Of a stretch of 64,000 nucleotides of DNA, positions 17,447 through 26,397 are shown in pieces (within the stretch, counting starts at the first letter, position 1; each line of letters opens with the position of its first letter). The notes below the pieces were generated by a model, which searched no databases, had not been told where the DNA came from, and saw only the letters and a program-made list of their open reading frames with translations. This DNA is from Flavobacterium sp. LHD-80 (lineage in GTDB: Bacteria > Bacteroidota > Bacteroidia > Flavobacteriales > Flavobacteriaceae), in contig NZ_JAVFVS010000011.1 in the NCBI RefSeq assembly GCF_030929605.1, positions 1 to 64,000 of the forward strand, read 5' to 3'. A program made the position numbers and the translations under genes.

Positions 17447-18889
17447 GTGAAAAAGGAAGAAACAAACTGGACGATTTGTGAAGAATGTCAGGGAAGAGGA
17501 AAAAAAAGCCAGCGCATCAGCAAAAAAGTGAAGCTTCGTTATCAATTGGAATTGGACCAATTTGAAAACAATAAAAGCGAAGGAAAACCGCCAGTTCCTC
17601 CTAAAGCGCATTTAAAATTGTGTTTAAATTGCAACGGATCTGGATTAGTCCAAACTTCAAATTCTCCTTTAACAAATAAAGAAAACTATCCACATGTTGC
17701 TATTATTGGTGGCGGAATTGGTGGAGTCGCTTTAGCTGTGGCTTGTTTGCACCGACAAATTCCGTTTACTATTTATGAACGCGATACTAATTTTGATGCT
17801 AGATCGCAAGGTTACGGATTGACTTTGCAACAAGCAAGTAAAGCAATGGCAGGATTAGGAATTTTAACTTTAAAAGATGGCGTTGTTTCATCCAGACATT
17901 TGGTTCATACAACAGAAGGAAAAGTAATTGGAGAGTGGGGAAACAGAAAGTGGATTCAGTCAGAAGAAAAAAAATCTCCGAAACGTTCGAATATACATAT
18001 CGCAAGACAGTCACTGCGATTAGAACTTTTGCAACAACTTGGAGAAAGTGATGCTTTACAATGGGGACATCAATTAGTCGATTTTAAACAAAATGGGAGC
18101 GAAGGCGTTGAGTTAACTTTTAATGTCGACGGAGAAACAAAGAAATCAAAAGCAGATCTTGTTGTTGGTGCCGATGGTATTCGAAGTTCAGTGCGAAGAT
18201 TGCTTTTAGGAGACGATATTGCACCTTTGCGATATTTAGATTGTATTGTGATATTAGGAATTTGCCCGTTGAGTGCGCTTGAAGATGTTGAAAGTGATTT
18301 ATTAGATTCGGCGACCGTGTTTCAAACCGCAAATGGAAACGAACGAATTTATATAATGCCTTATAAAGCAGATTCGGTAATGTGGCAGCTTAGTTTTCCA
18401 ATGTCAGAAAATGAAGCTAAGGAATTAAGTGCACTCGGCCCAAAAGCACTAAAAGAAGAAGCAATCGGAAGAACACAATGGCACAATCCTATTCCGCAGA
18501 TTTTGAGCGCAACAAATGAAACTCAAGTTTCGGGTTATCCTGTTTACGATCGAGAATTACTCGATGCTGAAATATTGAAAAAAGGCGACGCAGTTACTTT
18601 AATTGGTGATGCGGCACATCCAATGAGTCCTTTTAAAGGACAAGGCGCTAATCAAGCACTACTTGATGCGCTTTCTTTGGCTAGAAACATCACAAGAGGA
18701 TGCAAATCTTTAAAGCATTGGAAAAAAGTTGGAATCAGAGAAAGTGTTTTAAATGAATTTGAAGCCGAAATGCTAAAACGCAGCGCTGTCAAAGTAAAAG
18801 ATTCTGCCGATGCGGCACTATTTCTTCATTCTGAAATTGTACTTCACGAAGGTGATGAGCCTAGAGGACGCTGTTTGAAGAAAAAATAA
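17447..18889 (+). CDS. FAD-dependent monooxygenase with N-terminal DnaJ-like zinc finger
   Basis: A 480-residue protein. Residues 1-75 hold two CxxCxGxG half-sites, CEECQGRG (C11, C14) and CLNCNGSG (C59, C62), like one zinc-binding unit of the DnaJ cysteine-rich domain. The rest is a UbiH/PHBH-type flavin monooxygenase: FAD motif GGGIGG at 88-93, GADGIRSSVRR, and LIGDAAHPMSPFKGQGANQ around residue 385. The start is GTG; the zinc finger is encoded immediately after it. The substrate is unknown; the group includes hydroxylases of aromatics, antibiotics and quinones. It has a perfect promoter and its own terminator, so it is probably monocistronic. The fusion is the unusual point. Confidence 0.85.
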   Translation: MKKEETNWTICEECQGRGKKSQRISKKVKLRYQLELDQFENNKSEGKPPVPPKAHLKLCLNCNGSGLVQTSNSPLTNKENYPHVAIIGGGIGGVALAVACLHRQIPFTIYERDTNFDARSQGYGLTLQQASKAMAGLGILTLKDGVVSSRHLVHTTEGKVIGEWGNRKWIQSEEKKSPKRSNIHIARQSLRLELLQQLGESDALQWGHQLVDFKQNGSEGVELTFNVDGETKKSKADLVVGADGIRSSVRRLLLGDDIAPLRYLDCIVILGICPLSALEDVESDLLDSATVFQTANGNERIYIMPYKADSVMWQLSFPMSENEAKELSALGPKALKEEAIGRTQWHNPIPQILSATNETQVSGYPVYDRELLDAEILKKGDAVTLIGDAAHPMSPFKGQGANQALLDALSLARNITRGCKSLKHWKKVGIRESVLNEFEAEMLKRSAVKVKDSADAALFLHSEIVLHEGDEPRGRCLKKK

Positions 18890-18985
18890 TTTTTAGCTAT
18901 TTTGATAATTCTTAAATTTTTATTGGCTGTTTTTTGTTGTAAAACATTGTAAAACATTGTTTTGTGAACATTCGTACTAATAGAC

Positions 18986-19034
18986 TAAAAAAGTCGTACC
19001 ATTTTTTTAAAACAAATGAGTACGACTTTTTTTA
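18986..19034 (+). terminator. Terminator after the zinc-finger monooxygenase
   Basis: AAAAAGTCGTAC / GTACGACTTTTT stem with a 21-base loop and a T-run, about 100 bases past the stop codon. Just before it, at 18940-18960, the 10-mer GTAAAACATT is repeated twice in tandem. Confidence 0.7.
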
Positions 19035-19066
19035 TTCGGTCGCGTAGCTCTTGCTTCTTTTTCAAA

Positions 19067-19079
19067 TTTGTATCGAAAT
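19067..19079 (+). promoter_or_regulatory. Promoter-proximal motif TTTGTATCGAAAT (copy 2)
   Basis: Same 13-base string as at 15237-15249, again preceded by a near -7 element (CAAATTTG) and by a CTTCTT tract. It lies 27 bases before the serine hydrolase start. Confidence 0.35.
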
Positions 19080-19105
19080 AAATTTTTAACCTAAAACGCG
19101 ATACA

Positions 19106-20164
19106 ATGAAAACTTCAGTAAAATTTTTAACTGTACTATTAGTAATAAGCAACTTTTCTTTTGGACAAGATATCTCTAAAAGAATCGATTCGATAATAAA
19201 GGACAATTATCAAAAAAATCCAAACGTTGGCATAAGCGTTGGTTTTATTAAAAATAATGACGAATATTTTACAGCTTATGGTAATTTGAATTCCGAAAGC
19301 CAAATTCAAATCAATAAAAATTCATTATTCGAAATTGCATCAATTACTAAAATTTTAACCTCAAATCTGATTGCTCAAGCCATTATTGAGAATAAAATAA
19401 AAGCAGATGATTATATCGACAATTATCTTCCAGCGGTATATATTCTGCAAAAGAATCTTCAGAACAAAATAAAAATTTCAGATCTGGCGTCTCATCAATC
19501 TGGTTTGCCTGATATTGATTTTGGAAAACTAATAGAATTAAATCCGCAACAGCCAGTAAGTAATGTGACCGAAAAAACATTGGCTGATATAATCAATAAT
19601 TGCATTGAACTGAAAGATTATGGTAAATATCGTTATTCTACAATTGGATATACTTTACTCGGCCAAATACTAGAAAAAGTGTATAACAAGAGTTACGATC
19701 AAATTATTACCGAAAAAATAATTGTACCCTTAAAAATGAAAAATACATTAACAAAGGATTTTAATGTAAGCAACATTACAACTGCGCACAATCCTGATGG
19801 TGGTATTCAGGAATTTTTTAAATGGAATGTTACTGCGTCTGCCGGATTAATAAAATCGAATGCTGCAGACATGGTTACGTATTTAAAGGCGGTTTTAAAT
19901 AGTAAAACTTCAGTAGGAAAAGCGGCGATCATTACCGAAAAAATCTTTTATAAAGATCAAAAAAGAGAAATGGGTTTAGGCACAAATATCGTTACAGATG
20001 AAAAAAATACCATTTATATGAAATCAGGTGATTCAATGGGGCAATCTTCAATTATATGTTATAACCGAGCTAAAAATTGGGGTATCATTATACTTTTAGA
20101 TCAAAGAAATTCAAAAATGAGACAAGATTTGCTGAATGTAATTTATGATACTATTTTGAAATAA
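19106..20164 (+). CDS. Secreted serine hydrolase, beta-lactamase/class C penicillin-binding-protein fold
   Basis: A 352-residue periplasmic protein with a signal peptide (residues 1-20, cleaved near FSFG/QD). It has the SxxK motif as S79-I-T-K82 (IASITKILTS), the second motif as Y177-S-T (YSTIGYTLLG) where class C enzymes have YxN, and a KSG box in MKSGDSMGQSS. The family (AmpC, DD-peptidases, esterases, EstB) hydrolyses beta-lactams, peptides or esters; the Thr in place of Asn argues against assuming beta-lactamase activity. A perfect hairpin follows the gene. It shares an upstream motif with the TetX-like gene. Confidence 0.85.
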   Translation: MKTSVKFLTVLLVISNFSFGQDISKRIDSIIKDNYQKNPNVGISVGFIKNNDEYFTAYGNLNSESQIQINKNSLFEIASITKILTSNLIAQAIIENKIKADDYIDNYLPAVYILQKNLQNKIKISDLASHQSGLPDIDFGKLIELNPQQPVSNVTEKTLADIINNCIELKDYGKYRYSTIGYTLLGQILEKVYNKSYDQIITEKIIVPLKMKNTLTKDFNVSNITTAHNPDGGIQEFFKWNVTASAGLIKSNAADMVTYLKAVLNSKTSVGKAAIITEKIFYKDQKREMGLGTNIVTDEKNTIYMKSGDSMGQSSIICYNRAKNWGIIILLDQRNSKMRQDLLNVIYDTILK

Positions 20165-20172
20165 TTTATTTA

Positions 20173-20219
20173 GAAAAAAACAGCCTCCAAAATGAAGTCA
20201 TTTTTGGAGGCTATTTTTG
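20173..20219 (+). terminator. Terminator after the serine hydrolase
   Basis: AGCCTCCAAAAATGA-type arms (AGCCTCCAAAA / TTTTTGGAGGCT) followed by a T-rich run, 10 bases after the stop. Confidence 0.8.
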
Positions 20220-20319
20220 TATTATTTGTTCCGAAATCAATTCGTATTTCTTTTTTTGAATAAGGAAAAATGAAGAAGTATATTCATTTTTTCAATGGAT
20301 ATGAGTATATGGATGCACA

Positions 20320-20460
20320 TTAATCTTTTAATTTCTCAAAATCTACCTTTTTACTGCTTTTAAAAAAATAACTGGTTAACTCCTGCGGAATACCAAAAAG
20401 TCCATTCAGAATAAGTTTGGAAGTATAAAATAAGAGTGCTGCATTATAAATTTGAACCTT
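20320..20460 (-). pseudogene. C-terminal remnant of an unidentified gene
   Basis: In the 350-base gap before the NTF2-like gene, the minus strand is open for 46 codons to a TAA at 20320-20322. It ends with a protein-like sequence: ...SKLILNGLFGIPQELTS, then YFFKSSKKVDFEKLKD. A stop codon (20461-20463) next to a T-run cuts it off upstream and no start codon fits. Composition and the lysine-rich end look like a real flavobacterial protein tail, so I read it as the last part of a decayed gene. Family not recognised. Confidence 0.45.
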
Positions 20461-20517
20461 TTAAAAAAACAACTTCTGGATATTTGCTCTCATTATTAAT
20501 AATTTAAAATTTTAAAG

Positions 20518-20979
20518 ATGAGAAAAGCGCTTTTATTTATTTCCTTAAATTTTTTCTTTCTAAGTGCAAATGCCCAATTAAATGACCCCGGAAATGATTG
20601 GAGTTTAATTCAGAAAACACTTAACCTATACTTAGATGGGCAGGCAACAGGTGATTCAATTAAAGTCGGACAGTCTTTTCATAATTCTTGGCAACTGAAA
20701 TATTTTGCTGATAATAAGCTGAATATTGTACGAAAATCAGACTATATAAAAGGATATAAAGCTCCAAATCCTAGATCTCCTAATTGGTCTGGGCGTATTA
20801 TATCTATTGATATTACAAACAATGTTGCAGCTGCTAAAGTCGAAATTAGTACTTCAAAACTTTTGTTTATCGACTATTTTAATCTCATGAAAATAAATCA
20901 AGATTGGTTTATAGTCGATAAAATTTCAACTAGAATACCTCATAAAATGGTTGAAGCTGTAGTTGCAAAAACGAAGTAA
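20518..20979 (+). CDS. Secreted NTF2-like protein (putative lumazine-binding family)
   Basis: A 153-residue protein with a signal peptide (MRKALLFISLNFFFLSANAQ, cleaved after residue 19 or 20). The mature part has the cone-shaped NTF2-like pattern: an amphipathic helix LIQKTLNLYLDGQATGD, then FHNSWQLKYF, and beta strands ending INQDWFIVDKIST. This matches the Bacteroidota proteins labelled putative lumazine-binding. These usually have no known catalytic role. It precedes the amidohydrolase gene by 120 nt on the same strand; a separate -7-like element before that gene suggests separate transcription. Confidence 0.75.
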   Translation: MRKALLFISLNFFFLSANAQLNDPGNDWSLIQKTLNLYLDGQATGDSIKVGQSFHNSWQLKYFADNKLNIVRKSDYIKGYKAPNPRSPNWSGRIISIDITNNVAAAKVEISTSKLLFIDYFNLMKINQDWFIVDKISTRIPHKMVEAVVAKTK

Positions 20980-21065
20980 TTATTTTCCTAATAATTTTCG
21001 TACCTAAAAAACCGCATTTCATACCTAATCCTTGATTACATGCTGAATAAGGATGTTTTCGGATA

Positions 21066-21073
21066 TATTTTTG
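21066..21073 (+). promoter_or_regulatory. -7 element (TATTTTTG) of the amidohydrolase gene
   Basis: Perfect TAnnTTTG match 26 bases before the ATG at 21100. No TTG stands at the usual 17-23-base spacing (nearest at 21032), so the promoter call is only partial. Confidence 0.4.
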
Positions 21074-21099
21074 CCTCTCAAATCTAAAATAAATAATTT

Positions 21100-22617
21100 A
21101 TGAAAAAGAGATGGTTTAGCAGATTTTTATACGTTGCGACTATAATAATATTTGTTTTTATCAGTGTTTTTATATGGGCAGATAATGAGTTAAATAAAGT
21201 TTTAGGTAAATCAACCAAAGTCATTACTATTTCTTCAATTGTTAAACCATCCACAGCAACTCAAATAAAAAATGTAAATGTACTTTCTGAAGATTGCACT
21301 TATTTTATAAAAAATCAAGATGTACTTATTAAAGATGGTACAATAATTCAAATTGGAAAAAATCAATTGCTGGATAGCACGATTACGAGTATTGACGGAA
21401 CTGGAAAATTCCTGATTCCGGGTCTTGTAGACAGCGATGTTCATTTAAAAGAAAGCAAAAATGATTTGTTTCTGTATTTAGCAAATGGTGTAACTTCTGT
21501 TAGAGAAATGGCTGGAAGTGAGGTAATTTTAGAATGGAGAAAAGAAATTTTAAATGACAATATTGGACCGAGAATGTTTATTGCTTCTCCGCCCATATTT
21601 AGCGAAAGTGGACTAACGGGTTACTATTACAGCTGGACGAGACATGCAATTAATTATTCGAGCCAAAAAGAGACTGAAAAAGCAATCAAAAACATAAAAG
21701 AACAGGGTTATGATGCCATTAAAATGTATGGTTTTGTTAATCCTGAAATGTTCAAAACCACGATAGCAATTGCCAAAAAGCAAAATATTCCAGTTATAGG
21801 TCACATTCCGTTAGTTGATTTAGAAACTTTATATAAATCAGGCCAAATTGAAGTGGCTCATGTTGAGGAATTAACCGTAAAAACGATTGATGAATTTGGA
21901 AAATCAATTTCTAAAAATCCGAAAGAGTTTCTTCAGTTTTTAAAAATACGTTCTGACCAAATTGCAAAAAAGCTCAAAGAGAAGAATATAAGTGTTACTT
22001 CAACGGTTTGGCTTTGTGAAAGTTTTTCGAATCAAAGATTTAACTTGAAATCTAAGCTTAAAGAAATAGAACTTCAATATGTTAATCCGAAAATCATTGA
22101 GGGAACGCCACTTTATAAAATGGGTTGGTTGCCTGGCGAAAATGGTTACGAATATGATGGAAAGGATGACGATAAAGCAAAAAAGTTATCCCAAATTTTT
22201 TGGAATACTTATTCCGAAGCGATTCATATTATGACAAAAGCGTTGGTTGATAATAAAGTTACAATTATGGCTGGAACTGATGCGAATGTAGCTACTGTTG
22301 TCCCGGGATTTTCACTTCATAACGAATTAGAATCTTTGTCTAAAACCGGAATGACGAATTCACAAGTGCTTTATGCTGCAACTGCTGCGCCAGGCAATTG
22401 GATGAAAAAAAATACCGGAAAAATAAAAACAGGATACAAAGCTGATTTGGTTTTGCTTACTAAAAATCCATTAGAAAATATTTCAAATTCAAAGACAATT
22501 GAATATGTTTTTTTTGATAAATATAGAATCGATAAAATCCAAATTGAAAATATTCTAAAAGCGATAAAAGATGCAAATGATCAAAATAGAAAAATAAATA
22601 TTGATGAGTATTTATGA
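21100..22617 (+). CDS. Amidohydrolase-family membrane-anchored or secreted protein
   Basis: A 505-residue protein with an N-terminal hydrophobic segment (about 8-27) that acts as a signal anchor or uncleaved signal. The rest is an imidazolonepropionase/prolidase-like amidohydrolase: GLVDSDVHL (109-117), the metal-bridging Lys candidate in IKMYGF, metal His candidates in VIGHIPL and VAHVEEL, and the catalytic Asp in MAGTDAN. The first metal-site His of the usual HxH motif is replaced by Asp (D113-V-H115). That could change metal use or mark loss of activity. Typical substrates of the group are cyclic amides and peptides. It ends just before a bidirectional terminator shared with the next, convergent gene. 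Confidence 0.8.
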   Translation: MKKRWFSRFLYVATIIIFVFISVFIWADNELNKVLGKSTKVITISSIVKPSTATQIKNVNVLSEDCTYFIKNQDVLIKDGTIIQIGKNQLLDSTITSIDGTGKFLIPGLVDSDVHLKESKNDLFLYLANGVTSVREMAGSEVILEWRKEILNDNIGPRMFIASPPIFSESGLTGYYYSWTRHAINYSSQKETEKAIKNIKEQGYDAIKMYGFVNPEMFKTTIAIAKKQNIPVIGHIPLVDLETLYKSGQIEVAHVEELTVKTIDEFGKSISKNPKEFLQFLKIRSDQIAKKLKEKNISVTSTVWLCESFSNQRFNLKSKLKEIELQYVNPKIIEGTPLYKMGWLPGENGYEYDGKDDDKAKKLSQIFWNTYSEAIHIMTKALVDNKVTIMAGTDANVATVVPGFSLHNELESLSKTGMTNSQVLYAATAAPGNWMKKNTGKIKTGYKADLVLLTKNPLENISNSKTIEYVFFDKYRIDKIQIENILKAIKDANDQNRKINIDEYL

Positions 22618-22620
22618 ATG

Positions 22621-22652
22621 AAAAAAACTCCTTAAGAAATTAAGGAGTTTTA
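22621..22652. terminator. CTCCTTAA-type terminator hairpin (copy 2)
   Basis: Same hairpin as at 16785 (ACTCCTTAA-GAAA-TTAAGGAGT) between convergent genes, 4 nt after the amidohydrolase stop and 10 nt before the end of the minus-strand gene. Confidence 0.8.
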
Positions 22653-22661
22653 ATTTAGTAC

Positions 22662-23201
22662 TTAACAGCCATCTTCACTAAGGACACGTTTATAAATTAC
22701 TTTACCATCTCGTTCTACATAGTCGCCCGATAGTATTGGATACGAATACTTGGGTGCGTACGATACGCTATGACTTTTTAAAATTATTTTGTCATTAACT
22801 TTCAGGCTCTGCAATTGCTCAAGTTGAGACATTTGCGGCTCAAATCTAAGAATATAGTCCTCACCATTAATTCTGACCATCATTCCAAAACCTAATCGTG
22901 ATCCCGGCGGAAGTGAAAGTGAGGTTACAACAGCCTCCATATTAGTAAAGTCACTTATAGGCTTGCTTATTTTAGCAATACCGGCAAGAACTTTTTCGCC
23001 TTCGGGAGACTCTTTCCACTTTTTGACCTTTATGCCATCAGGGCTAGCTTCCCATTTTTTCAGTTCGGCTTTCCGTTCAGCGGCAGAGAGTGTTTTTGGA
23101 GTTGGTTTTTTAGGAGTTTCATTTTTACTTTCAGAATTTGCAAACACTAAACTGCTTACTGCAACCAGCGGTAAGATCAGCGCATAAATGATTTTTTTCA
23201 T
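22662..23201 (-). CDS. Secreted protein with KKWxxSPxGxKV repeats, unknown function
   Basis: A 179-residue protein not recognised as a known family. It has a signal peptide (residues 1-21, ending VFA/NSE), a Lys/Pro-rich linker (about 26-38), then two tandem copies of a 12-residue unit, KKWEASPDGIKV and KKWKESPEGEKV (about 48-71), and a beta-rich C-terminal part (about 95-175) ending in Cys. The layout suggests an envelope protein with a charged spacer. It is transcribed away from the ToxR-like regulator at 23384 across a 182-nt gap, so it is a natural candidate target of that regulator. Confidence 0.65.
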   Translation of the reverse strand: MKKIIYALILPLVAVSSLVFANSESKNETPKKPTPKTLSAAERKAELKKWEASPDGIKVKKWKESPEGEKVLAGIAKISKPISDFTNMEAVVTSLSLPPGSRLGFGMMVRINGEDYILRFEPQMSQLEQLQSLKVNDKIILKSHSVSYAPKYSYPILSGDYVERDGKVIYKRVLSEDGC

Positions 23202-23383
23202 ATTTTTTATTGGGTTTAATTAAGATAGACCTATCTCCTGATAAATCTTGTTTATGTAAAGCATTCTTTTTATTTTTCACCGCCTTTTAAAGTTGGTGTA
23301 ACAAAATTACTTTGATATATTTCAGCCTGAGGAACTTAGATTGTAAATAAAAATGTAAACTTTGTAAATAAAAACTTGACACT

Positions 23384-24271
23384 ATGTCTAATAGCCAAAA
23401 TCTTCTGTTCAGGAAAGGCAAGTACCTTTTTGGATTGATGTTGCTTTTGTTTTTGTCTGCAATCTGTATAGCTTTCAATATAACTGATAGCGATGACTTT
23501 GCTATTGCAAGAAGGGAAACTTTGCTCCGCAGAATCGGACATGAATTACTTTTACAGTCGGGAGACACTACATCTAGAGTTCTTCCCATACAAAAGATTG
23601 CTGAAAATGAGTACCAGATCAGGTTTGAGAATGAGTTTGCTTTTCAAACTGACTCTTTGGTGAATGTTACGCAACGTTTATTGGCCAAAGATCCTCTTAC
23701 GGTTGATTATATTGTTAACGTAGTAAACTGCGGTACTAACAGTGTAGCTTATGGATATGCTATATCAAAAAATAAGAAAGATGATATTGTACCATGCAAA
23801 GGAAGAAAGCAGCCGTTAGCATGTTATACCATTAATATCAAATTTAAACCAGTGGGTATAAATACGGCAAAGAATAAATATTTTTTGGTTGGCCTGTCAT
23901 TTTTGGCTTTTATTGGATTTGTTGTTTTTAGATCTGCTAAGCCGAAAGCAATTTTGACTGATAATAATACTAGTTTATTTACTTTAGGCTCGTTGGTGTT
24001 TGATGCGAAGAATCGTAAGTTGATCACAAACGAAAAAACACTAGAACTCACTGGAACTGAAACCCGTTTATTGCTCATTTTTGCATTGTCTCCCAATGAG
24101 ACCATAGAGAGAACGCGACTGCAAAAAGAGATATGGGAAGATGAAGGCGTTATTGTGGGCCGTAGTCTGGATATGTTTATTTCAAAACTTAGAAAAAAAC
24201 TGGAATGTGATCCTAACATTACAATTGTTGTTGTAAGAGGGAAAGGATATAAGCTTAATATCGACTCTTAG
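23384..24271 (+). CDS. ToxR-like membrane-bound winged-helix regulator
   Basis: A 295-residue one-component regulator. Membrane helix 1 spans about 14-32, a periplasmic domain about 33-164 (three Cys at 116, 138 and 147), membrane helix 2 about 166-183, and a C-terminal OmpR/PhoB-type winged helix about 200-294 (LTGTETRLLLIFALSPNE, then GRSLDMFISKLRKKL and VVRGKGYKL). The order is reversed from ToxR/CadC, where the DNA-binding domain is N-terminal. No receiver or kinase domain is present, so the periplasmic domain presumably senses the signal directly, perhaps through its cysteines. The divergent secreted-protein gene is the likeliest target. Confidence 0.82.
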   Translation: MSNSQNLLFRKGKYLFGLMLLLFLSAICIAFNITDSDDFAIARRETLLRRIGHELLLQSGDTTSRVLPIQKIAENEYQIRFENEFAFQTDSLVNVTQRLLAKDPLTVDYIVNVVNCGTNSVAYGYAISKNKKDDIVPCKGRKQPLACYTINIKFKPVGINTAKNKYFLVGLSFLAFIGFVVFRSAKPKAILTDNNTSLFTLGSLVFDAKNRKLITNEKTLELTGTETRLLLIFALSPNETIERTRLQKEIWEDEGVIVGRSLDMFISKLRKKLECDPNITIVVVRGKGYKLNIDS

Positions 24272-24530
24272 GCAGAGATTTTATAGCGTGAATTTGCAAT
24301 CCGTGTCCATAACAGTGAGACACTATGCTAATCCGCAAAACAAAAAAAACTAACCTTTGCAGGTACGGAGTACAAATTTGCACTTTCAGAATAGTATTAA
24401 CTTAAAGTTATACGATTACAGAATGAAGATATTGGTTATCTTAGTTTTAAATAAAGATAATTTAGGGTGTAAAAATCATAATTTGATAGCTAATAGTATT
24501 CTTAAAATAAAGTAAAACCCATTTCATAAA

Positions 24531-26192
24531 ATGAAAATAAAACGCATTATTACAATTTTTCTTTTGACCTTTTTTACAAAGGTTCACTGTCAAGATATAG
24601 CAAATTTTAAAGTTGATTTTAAATTGTCTTTGGATAAAACATTTAATGAAGAGAATCTGAATAAATTATTTTTAAAATATCCGCATCTTTTAACCCCGCA
24701 AAGTGATATTACACAATTAACATCAAATTTAAAAGGAGAAACTCTAATAAACTTTCCTTTAAGCAATTTTAAAAATGACAATTTATATATCGATAATATT
24801 AATAAACTATTGAATTCAGAAAATTCATATCAGCGTTTATTTTCTTATTTAATCGTTGGTGCTTCTAATGATTTATCAAAAGAAGAAGAGTTGTTGAAAA
24901 GGTTAAAATCAGAAAAAGAAAAAGGGAATTTAATTTGGTGCGGAATGTCATTGTTGCATTTAAAAACGAAACACACTACTGAACTATTTGATTTTTTAGT
25001 AGAAAACGAAAATTTTGGTGATACACATATGATACCTTTATTTTTTAAACTAGATAGAGATAGCTTACAAGCAACAGCATACAAAAGATATGACAGTAAA
25101 ATTTTAAAAGCCAAAATTTTAGCCATTCAAACATTATCACGAACAGGAAAAAATGCCGAAACAGAGAAAATTGTTTTAGACGCGGTTAAAAACTGGGATA
25201 TAAACATAAAAGGATATGCAATTTATACCGTAAAAGAACTTCAAATGGGGAATTTATTAGAAACCTTTAAACCATTTTTAGCCGATAATAAAACAAGAAA
25301 AATTGCCTTACAAGCTTTAGCAGAAAGTCCAACAAGCAGTGATGTTGCGTATTTAAAATCATTAACAACTCAAAAAGACAGCATTTCAGATGATTTGTTA
25401 GATTGCTTTCTTGAATCAAAGAAAGTTGAGAATCTAAAGTATTGGTTAGAATTATTAAAAACAAGAAAGATTTCAAATGATTATTATTTTTCAGTTCCAA
25501 ATAATCAATTAATTTACGCTGACGAATTATTGCCTAATATCCAAAACACTTTAAAAGAGTGCAAAAACGAAAAAATACTCGAAGAATTAGTCCGAGCGTT
25601 ACAAGGTAGAAATGATATTGAAAGCACAAATATTTTAATTGACTTCTTAAAACATAAAAATCCTTCTATAAGATATTGGAGTGGCGTTGCATTAAAAGGA
25701 AATAAGAATCAAAAAGTAATTGATCTTTTGCCAATCTTAATAAATGATCAAGAATATAGAACAACTGCTTTAGTAGATTTGCTTATTGAAAATCATATAG
25801 ATAATCAACAAAGCACATTTGAAAAACTATATAAAAACAGCGGTGAAAATCTGGATTGGGAAAGGAGTTCAATAGAGTATTTATCAAATTATCCATTAGA
25901 AAAACATAAAGAACTTTTTAGAAAAATTTTAAAAAGTGAGGAATCAGATTTTTCAATGCGATATGATGCTGCATTAGGATTGGGAAGATTAAAAGATGTG
26001 AGTTCAGTCGATTTGCTGATTAAAGTTTGTGAAGAAACGAGAAAAGAAAGTGACTTAAATTCAAGAACATACCTAGAAGCATTGGCAATGGTCAAAGGAG
26101 AAAAAGCGGAAAAGGAAATTAAATCATTTCTCAATAGTGATGAAGAAGTTGTAAAAGAACTTGCAAACGAATTATTGAAAAAATGGAATTAA
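24531..26192 (+). CDS. Secreted HEAT-repeat protein
   Basis: A 553-residue protein with a signal peptide (MKIKRIITIFLLTFFTKVHC, cleaved before QDIANF). The mature part is almost wholly helical, with HEAT/PBS-lyase-type repeats of about 30 residues visible in the second half: KNPSIRYWSGVALKGN, RYDAALGLGRLKDVSSVDLL, and DEEVVKELANELLKKW at the end. Such alpha-solenoids act as protein-binding scaffolds; no catalytic motif is seen. It has a 259-nt upstream gap from the ToxR-like gene and is followed by a strong hairpin, so it is probably monocistronic. Function unknown. Confidence 0.75.
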   Translation: MKIKRIITIFLLTFFTKVHCQDIANFKVDFKLSLDKTFNEENLNKLFLKYPHLLTPQSDITQLTSNLKGETLINFPLSNFKNDNLYIDNINKLLNSENSYQRLFSYLIVGASNDLSKEEELLKRLKSEKEKGNLIWCGMSLLHLKTKHTTELFDFLVENENFGDTHMIPLFFKLDRDSLQATAYKRYDSKILKAKILAIQTLSRTGKNAETEKIVLDAVKNWDINIKGYAIYTVKELQMGNLLETFKPFLADNKTRKIALQALAESPTSSDVAYLKSLTTQKDSISDDLLDCFLESKKVENLKYWLELLKTRKISNDYYFSVPNNQLIYADELLPNIQNTLKECKNEKILEELVRALQGRNDIESTNILIDFLKHKNPSIRYWSGVALKGNKNQKVIDLLPILINDQEYRTTALVDLLIENHIDNQQSTFEKLYKNSGENLDWERSSIEYLSNYPLEKHKELFRKILKSEESDFSMRYDAALGLGRLKDVSSVDLLIKVCEETRKESDLNSRTYLEALAMVKGEKAEKEIKSFLNSDEEVVKELANELLKKWN

Positions 26193-26214
26193 ATAAAATA
26201 TACAGATAAAAGCA

Positions 26215-26249
26215 TAAAAAAACTCCTTAAGAAATTAAGGAGTTTTTTT
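26215..26249. terminator. CTCCTTAA-type terminator hairpin (copy 3)
   Basis: Same stem as copies at 16785, 22621 and 26398. It lies between the HEAT-repeat gene (plus) and tRNA-Tyr (minus) and has T-runs usable by both. Confidence 0.8.
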
Positions 26250-26274
26250 GTTTTGGCTTCTTTTAGCTTTTTAG

Positions 26275-26355
26275 TGGGGAGAGCAGGATTCGAACCTGCG
26301 AAGTTCACACAGCAGATTTACAGTCTGCCCTCGTTGGCCGCTTGAGTATCTCCCC
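26275..26355 (-). tRNA. tRNA-Tyr(GTA)
   Basis: Class II tRNA of 81 nt. Acceptor GGGGAGA pairs with TCTCCCC, anticodon stem GCAGA/TCTGC closes loop CTGTAAA (anticodon GTA), a long variable arm follows, and the T-arm is GCAGGTTCGAATCCTGC. Last tRNA of the minus-strand cluster. Confidence 0.95.
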
Positions 26356-26397
26356 AAAATTCCGTAGCGCGTAGTTTATACACACTGAGTAAAGCGT

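Noticed and set aside
24272-24530. Small gene between the ToxR-like and HEAT-repeat genes
   Set aside because: Both strands have frequent stops, and no protein-like stretch longer than about 20 codons is seen.
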